Source: UBA6120 sp035361955 (GTDB lineage Bacteria; Bacillota_I; Bacilli_A; RFN20; CAG-826). From it: DNA of 64,000 nucleotides. A program made the translations under genes and the position numbers. How positions within the stretch are numbered: position 1 is the first letter of the stretch; every line of letters starts with the position of its first letter. Below, one piece after another: positions 59,781 to 64,000 of the stretch. The stretch covers positions 62,001 to 126,000 of the forward strand of contig DAOSDC010000001.1 in NCBI GenBank assembly GCA_035361955.1. The letters are read 5' to 3'. Below the pieces are notes generated by a model. It made no database searches. It saw nothing but the letters and a program-made list of their open reading frames with translations, and was not told where the DNA came from.

Positions 59781-60611
59781 TACTTTTTGGTCATGTAAGC
59801 GTTTTAGGAAGGCATCCAGTTCTTCTTTATTATCAAATGAGAAGGTGACCGAACGGCGTTTGATCGACATTTTTGATTTGGGGCTTTTTTCAAAGTAATC
59901 AAGCATCTGTTCGCCGCCTGGCGCTTTGCTGAGGGCAGCGGCGGTTTCCAGCGACCGAACCGACCATTGGCGCTTAAGCGTCTCATTAATTAGTTTTGCT
60001 TGTGTGTCGGGTTCTAAATTGATAATCGCCCGTGCATGACCATAACTAATGCGACCTTCGGATATCAGATGTTGAATTGACGGTGGTAATTTCAACAATC
60101 GAAGCAAATTCGCCATCGTTGAGCGCGACATGTGGGAAACGGTTGCCAGCGCCGCTTGCGAATAACCAAACTCGGTGTATAAGGCTTGGCCAAGCGTGGC
60201 GATAGAGACGGCATTGCTTTCACGACTGTCGCGAAGATTGGCAATCATTGTCAAAATCATTTCGACATCGTTAAGAGGGGAAACGATGACTGGCAGCTGC
60301 CGATGGCCAAGACGTAGCGAAGCGTAATAACGCCGTCGGCCAAGCACGATTTCGAAATCATTACCGTAAGGTCTGACAATCAAGGGGGCGACGTCTAGTT
60401 GCGTGGATACTGAAGTCATCGTCTTTTCGAGTTCCGAGGGAGAAATCGACAAATGTTTCAAACGATCGTTATCGCGAATTCTTTCGATTGGAAGCATTTG
60501 GCTGCTTGTTTTAGCGTATTGACGCGCCATCGAGGCGACGACATCGCTCGAAGCGTATTTTTTTAACAGAGAGGCTAAATCTTCGCGCAAGACCGCTTTG
60601 TTACGCTTCAT
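59775..60611 (-). CDS. parB: ParB/Spo0J-family chromosome partition protein (divergent)
   Basis: The 278-residue protein has a ParB N-terminal domain (about 35-125), a helix-turn-helix centre (YSQAALATVSHMSRSTMANLLRLL) with LISEGRISYGHARAI, and a C-terminal dimerisation region. The CTP-binding box that is usually GERRxRA reads GRRRYYA. The usual ENIQR-type box reads NLRDSRES, so CTP handling may differ. It overlaps parA by 11 bases. Location beside parA, rsmG and mnmG marks the origin region. Noc is an alternative, but the adjacent parA favours ParB. Confidence 0.9.
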   Translation of the reverse strand: MKRNKAVLREDLASLLKKYASSDVVASMARQYAKTSSQMLPIERIRDNDRLKHLSISPSELEKTMTSVSTQLDVAPLIVRPYGNDFEIVLGRRRYYASLRLGHRQLPVIVSPLNDVEMILTMIANLRDSRESNAVSIATLGQALYTEFGYSQAALATVSHMSRSTMANLLRLLKLPPSIQHLISEGRISYGHARAIINLEPDTQAKLINETLKRQWSVRSLETAAALSKAPGGEQMLDYFEKSPKSKMSIKRRSVTFSFDNKEELDAFLKRLHDQKVL

Positions 60612-61368
60612 GGTCGATTACTTCTTTAGCCAAACTTAGATACGCGAGACTACCCGAAGAACTGGGACGATACAAAGTGATGGGAATACCCCTGGCCGAT
60701 GCTTCAGGCAAAGAAATATTGCGTGGAATTTGCGTTAGAAACGTATTTTCCTTGAATAAACCGCGGACTTGGGTCGATATTTCGGTACCAAGCCGTGTCC
60801 GTGAATCATACATCGTCAACAAAAAGCCTTCGATGATGAGATTGGGATTAAAATCAGCTTGGATCCGACTGATAGTCGCCAGGATTTGGGCAACGGCTTC
60901 CATTGCGAAATATTCGCATTGAACAGGAATTAACACGCTATCGCTAGCAACGAGGGCATTTATTGATAGAAGGCCAAGCGAAGGCGGGCAATCGATAATA
61001 ATATAGTCGTATTCTTTTTTCAAAGTGGCCAGCGTGTCTTTAAGTAGGAAATATGGTTGCTTGGATATGGCTCCGATTTCCGATTCGGTGCTGGCGAGTT
61101 TCAGATTCGCCGGAATCAGTTCAAGATTCTTCATCGGTGTCTTTTTAATGATGCGGTTGACGTCGTAATTTCTTAATAGGGCATCGTAAATGTTACGAGA
61201 CAAAACGCTGACGTCAGTTCCGACCCCACGCGAACTATTGCCTTGAGGGTCCATATCAAGTAGTAAAACGCGCCGGTTGAAATGGGCAAGCGAAGACGAT
61301 AGCGAAATGGCCGTCGTCGTCTTTCCGACGCCACCTTTTTGATTAGCGATTGCGATAATTTTTGCCAT
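60601..61368 (-). CDS. parA: ParA/Soj chromosome partition ATPase
   Basis: The 255-residue protein has the deviant Walker A QKGGVGKTTTA, DMDPQGNSSRGVG and IIDCPPSLGLLSINAL, as in Soj. Works with ParB in origin segregation. The ATG at 61368 (MAKIIAIANQKGG) is the family start; an open frame extends to 61491 but overlaps a terminator. No Shine-Dalgarno is present. A TGCTATAAT box ends 16 bases upstream, suggesting a near-leaderless mRNA of about 10 bases of leader. Confidence 0.96.
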   Translation of the reverse strand: MAKIIAIANQKGGVGKTTTAISLSSSLAHFNRRVLLLDMDPQGNSSRGVGTDVSVLSRNIYDALLRNYDVNRIIKKTPMKNLELIPANLKLASTESEIGAISKQPYFLLKDTLATLKKEYDYIIIDCPPSLGLLSINALVASDSVLIPVQCEYFAMEAVAQILATISRIQADFNPNLIIEGFLLTMYDSRTRLGTEISTQVRGLFKENTFLTQIPRNISLPEASARGIPITLYRPSSSGSLAYLSLAKEVIDHEA

Positions 61369-61384
61369 ATTTTTAACAATATCG

Positions 61385-61393
61385 ATTATAGCA
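61385..61393 (-). promoter_or_regulatory. extended -10 promoter of parA-parB
   Basis: TGCTATAAT on the minus strand (TATAAT at 61390-61385) immediately after the rsmG terminator; start point predicted near 61378. Confidence 0.55.
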
Positions 61394-61396
61394 TAC

Positions 61397-61418
61397 AAAA
61401 AAACGGCCGCGCGGGCCG
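61397..61418 (-). terminator. rsmG terminator
   Basis: CGGCC (61404-61408), loop GCGCG, GGCCG (61414-61418), followed on the minus strand by T7. Confidence 0.82.
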
Positions 61419-61420
61419 AT

Positions 61421-62125
61421 TTATAATGGTTTTCGCTTGATTTCTGGAAATGGACGCGGGTATTTAAGAGCCGTCTTCGCGCTTTTTTCATATACGAGCA
61501 AATGGCGTTGATGCCCTAGATGTGGCAAAGCCGCAATTTGATGGCCATTTAGTTGCAGCGCCAATACTTTGGCGGCGAAACTGGCATCAATCGCTTCTTG
61601 TTCAGCCTCTCTTCCTTTGTAGGCAAGCAACAGCCCACCGAGTTTTACTAGTGGAGCGCCAAGTTCAAGCAGCATGTTCAGCGGTGCGACGGCGCGTGCT
61701 GTCAAGATATCGAACATTTCACGAGAGAAACTTGCATAGATTTCAGCGCGCTCGTTAATAACTTGCGTCTTCGTGAATCCAAGCGCGGTTACGACTCGTT
61801 CAAGGAAATGTGTCCGTTTGGAAGTCGGTTCCAATAAATATAAGGTCAAGTCCGGATACATTATTTTTAAGGGGATGCCGGGAAATCCAGCTCCCGTTCC
61901 CAAATCGATCAAACTGCCCCGTTGCCGGGCTTCTTCCAGTGGAAAGAGCAATGAATCGACGAAATGCTTTTCATAAATATCCAAACCATCAGCCCGACTC
62001 ATGAGATTAATAGATTTATTCCATGTTTCAAGCAGCGATTTGTATTGCTCGAATTGGGCGAGTTGACCATCGGTAACCGTCGGATAGTTTTGTTTCAGCC
62101 ATAACTCGAATTGGGTTTTGTCCAT
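61421..62125 (-). CDS. rsmG: 16S rRNA (guanine-527-N7) methyltransferase
   Basis: The 234-residue SAM methyltransferase of the GidB family contains LIDLGTGAGFPGIPLKI (SAM-binding motif I) and the preceding EKHFVDSL stretch; ARAVAPL follows. Methylates 16S rRNA. The start lies one base after the mnmG stop, the classic gidA-gidB order. Confidence 0.96.
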   Translation of the reverse strand: MDKTQFELWLKQNYPTVTDGQLAQFEQYKSLLETWNKSINLMSRADGLDIYEKHFVDSLLFPLEEARQRGSLIDLGTGAGFPGIPLKIMYPDLTLYLLEPTSKRTHFLERVVTALGFTKTQVINERAEIYASFSREMFDILTARAVAPLNMLLELGAPLVKLGGLLLAYKGREAEQEAIDASFAAKVLALQLNGHQIAALPHLGHQRHLLVYEKSAKTALKYPRPFPEIKRKPL

Positions 62126-62126
62126 G

Positions 62127-63992
62127 TCAATGTCCTTTTCTTAAGTATAGGACAAGCATTGCGATATCGCTTGGATTAACACCTGAGATACGACTCGCTT
62201 GGCCAATCGTCACGGGTTTGATCTTATGTAGTTTTTGCCTCGCTTCCACAGCGAGACCGTCAAGTGCCAGATAATCGATGTCGGGAGGCAACTTGATTGA
62301 TTCTTGTTTTTGTTGCCGTTGGGCTTGACGAATCTGTTTTTGGATGTAACCTTCGAATTTGACGTTGATTTCAAGTTGTTCAATTGCCGTATCGTCAAGG
62401 GTGACATCTTTAAGTTTTGGCATCCAATCGAGCAAGTCACGATACCCGATTTCATGACGACGCAAAAGTTCCATGCCGCTAATCGAACCGATAAATGGCG
62501 GACTATTACGCTCAATCATCGCTTGTTCGATTTTGGGATTCATCTTGATATTGTTTGATGAAAGCATCGACAAAACCAAGCGCAAATCATCGTTCTTTTT
62601 CTTAAAACGGTCATATCTACTTTCGCTAATAAGACCAATGTCATAACCAATTTGTGTCAAGCGCAAGTCAGCATTATCGTGACGAAGCAACAACCGATAC
62701 TCAGCTCGTGATGATAGTAAGCGGTAAGGCTCTTCTGTTCCTTTGGTTACTAAATCATCAATCATCACGCCAATGTAAGCTTGGTCTCTTCTAAGGATGA
62801 GCGGCTCTTGACCTCGTATTTTTCTAACGGCGTTGATGCCGGCCATTAAACCTAAACCCGCGGCCTCTTCATATCCCGATGTTCCGATGATTTGTCCGGC
62901 ACCGTAGAGGCCTAGCCAACGTTTTAACTCTAATGTGGGAGCTAACTGCGTTGGAATGATGGCATCGTATTCAATGGCATAGGCATATTTGAGAAACACG
63001 GCGTTTTCAAGTCCTGGTAACGAGCGCACCATTTGTTCTTGAACCGTGGTTGGCATCGACGTCGAGAAACCTTGCAAATACATCGAATCGGTATCAAGCG
63101 ATTCTGGTTCAATGAAGAGCTGATGACGGCTTTTATCGGCAAACCGTACGATTTTATCTTCAATGCTTGGACAATACCGCGGTCCGACTCCGGTGACGAG
63201 TCCACCAAACAAGGCCGAATGATTAATATTGTCTTTGATGATGTCGTGTGTCGTTGGTTGTGTATAAATTAGATAACATAATTGTTGTTCTTCAACGGGA
63301 ACAAATTGCGTCGTTTCATATGAAAAAGCCAATTTGGCATCGGTACCAGGTTGCGGTACCATTTTTGAAAAATCGATTGAATCGCGCTTGATACGTGGAG
63401 GGGTGCCTGTCTTGAGCCGGAATAGTTCGATACCCATCTTAGCCAAGTTGGGAGATAGGCCAAGCGAAGGCGATTCGCCATCGGGACCGCCACTTTTCGA
63501 GGTGTGGCCAATGAGTATTTGGGCTTCCATAAACGTTCCGGTCGTTAAAATGACGGCTTTCGATTCAATTGATTCGCCATTATCAAGCATAACGCCGTAG
63601 ACGTGATGATCAGAATAAAGCAGATCTTTAACAGCGGCCTCACGCACTGAAAGATTAGGCGTATTCAATACGAGTTTTTGCATGTAGGCTGGATAGCGTT
63701 TTTTATCGGCCTGTGACCTTAAACACTGGACTCCGGGACCTTTGCCGGTGTTCAACATTTTCATTTGTAAATAAGTATGGTCGGCAGCGATGCCCATTTT
63801 GCCTCCTAATGCGTCGATTTCACGGACGACGATGCCTTTGGCGGAACCGCCGATTGATGGATTGCATGGCATGTTGCCCATCATTTTGATGTTTAACGTC
63901 AAAAGAAGGGTGCTAGACCCCATGTTTGCGCTTGCCATCGCCGCTTCTAATCCGGCGTGACCGCCTCCAACGACGATGACATCGTAAGGCAC
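62127..63992 (-). CDS. mnmG: tRNA uridine-5-carboxymethylaminomethyl modification enzyme MnmG
   Basis: FAD enzyme that with MnmE modifies wobble U34. The 621 visible residues start with the dinucleotide-binding VIVVGGGHAGLEAAM. They include GNMPCNPSIGGSAKGIVVREIDALGG and the later GLYGAGQIIGTSGYEEAAGLGLMAGINA. The GTG at 63992 is 8 bases from the window edge and no ribosome site can be seen, so the true start may be slightly further right. mnmE is expected beyond the edge. Confidence 0.96.
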   Translation of the reverse strand: MPYDVIVVGGGHAGLEAAMASANMGSSTLLLTLNIKMMGNMPCNPSIGGSAKGIVVREIDALGGKMGIAADHTYLQMKMLNTGKGPGVQCLRSQADKKRYPAYMQKLVLNTPNLSVREAAVKDLLYSDHHVYGVMLDNGESIESKAVILTTGTFMEAQILIGHTSKSGGPDGESPSLGLSPNLAKMGIELFRLKTGTPPRIKRDSIDFSKMVPQPGTDAKLAFSYETTQFVPVEEQQLCYLIYTQPTTHDIIKDNINHSALFGGLVTGVGPRYCPSIEDKIVRFADKSRHQLFIEPESLDTDSMYLQGFSTSMPTTVQEQMVRSLPGLENAVFLKYAYAIEYDAIIPTQLAPTLELKRWLGLYGAGQIIGTSGYEEAAGLGLMAGINAVRKIRGQEPLILRRDQAYIGVMIDDLVTKGTEEPYRLLSSRAEYRLLLRHDNADLRLTQIGYDIGLISESRYDRFKKKNDDLRLVLSMLSSNNIKMNPKIEQAMIERNSPPFIGSISGMELLRRHEIGYRDLLDWMPKLKDVTLDDTAIEQLEINVKFEGYIQKQIRQAQRQQKQESIKLPPDIDYLALDGLAVEARQKLHKIKPVTIGQASRISGVNPSDIAMLVLYLRKGH

Positions 63993-64000
63993 TAACCGAC

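Noticed and set aside
61369..61491. N-terminal extension of ParA
   Set aside because: It would run through the rsmG terminator and a promoter; ParA proteins begin at MAKIIAIANQKGG.
1..64000. UGA read as tryptophan, as in Mycoplasma
   Set aside because: TGA ends ispD and pgi at expected lengths, and conserved proteins are full length with TGG as the tryptophan codon.
1..64000. CRISPR array, insertion sequence or prophage
   Set aside because: No regularly spaced repeats, transposase, integrase or phage structural genes were seen; the accessory part consists of surface enzymes with ordinary promoters.

Overview
The window is a 64 kb stretch of a Bacillota chromosome from a Bacilli lineage, probably on the Mollicutes-like or Erysipelotrichia-like side of that class. 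Gene order supports this. The right half holds Bacillus-type neighbourhoods: argS-rpoE-fba; mutL-mutS-ymcA-miaB-ymdB-rny; recA-cinA-pgsA-rnpB-gpsB; recU near nth-dnaD-cca; hup-gpsA-der-cmk; and the origin-proximal parB-parA-rsmG-mnmG group. No cell-wall or sporulation genes occur where Bacillus has them: cotE is absent between ymcA and mutS, and ponA is absent beside recU. TGA and TAG both act as ordinary stops, so translation table 11 applies. Base composition is in the mid-40s percent G+C by eye. I cannot name the genus. Almost everything from 24 kb rightwards lies on the minus strand, and mnmG is cut by the right edge, so oriC is expected just beyond that edge with these genes transcribed away from it.

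Layout: 1-9.2 kb holds a partial MATE transporter, a GT-C type membrane protein, PepF, GpmI, a LemA-like protein, a HAD phosphatase and the plus-strand set ispD - S1 protein - pgi. From 9.3 to 9.75 kb there is a five-gene tRNA cluster (Val, Tyr, Gln, Lys, Leu) with a clear promoter and terminator; all five genes encode CCA. From 9.8 to 22.8 kb lies an accessory region of cell-surface and secreted proteins: orphan lipoprotein and membrane proteins, a CBM20-esterase lipoprotein, a surface-tethered endonuclease I, an InlB-repeat/LRR lipoprotein, a secreted alpha-amylase with two CBM26-like modules, a DUF1295 gene broken by one TAG codon, a NifU-like scaffold and two tandem 5'-nucleotidase lipoproteins. 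The nucleotidases follow nrnA and cysQ in one apparent operon. From 24.5 to 29.4 kb is housekeeping (fba, rpoE, argS, ispF, ychF, csp). From 29.5 to 34.3 kb are two tandem ABC-ATPase/permease fusions. From 34.3 to 50.7 kb are tightly overlapping translation, repair and RNA genes. From 50.7 to 55.2 kb are rnpB, gpsB, exonuclease-recU, nth-dnaD-short cca and hup. From 55.2 to 64 kb are gpsA-der-cmk, ferredoxin, a riboswitch-controlled ribU, parAB, rsmG and mnmG.

Working together: the surface region reads as a polymer-foraging module. Amylase and CBM20-esterase share a 13-base motif at the same distance from their start codons, which suggests co-regulation on starch-like glucans. The membrane-tethered nuclease plus the nrnA-cysQ-nucleotidase operon could turn external nucleic acid into nucleosides and phosphate. 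The most unusual points are a CCA-adding enzyme reduced to about 220 residues, several probable leaderless genes sharing a TGCTATAAT-type promoter, a terminator whose hairpin is overlapped by the next operon's promoter, a terminator hairpin that contains the Shine-Dalgarno of an ABC exporter gene, a ParB with an altered GERR motif, and recU coupled to a DEDDh exonuclease instead of ponA.
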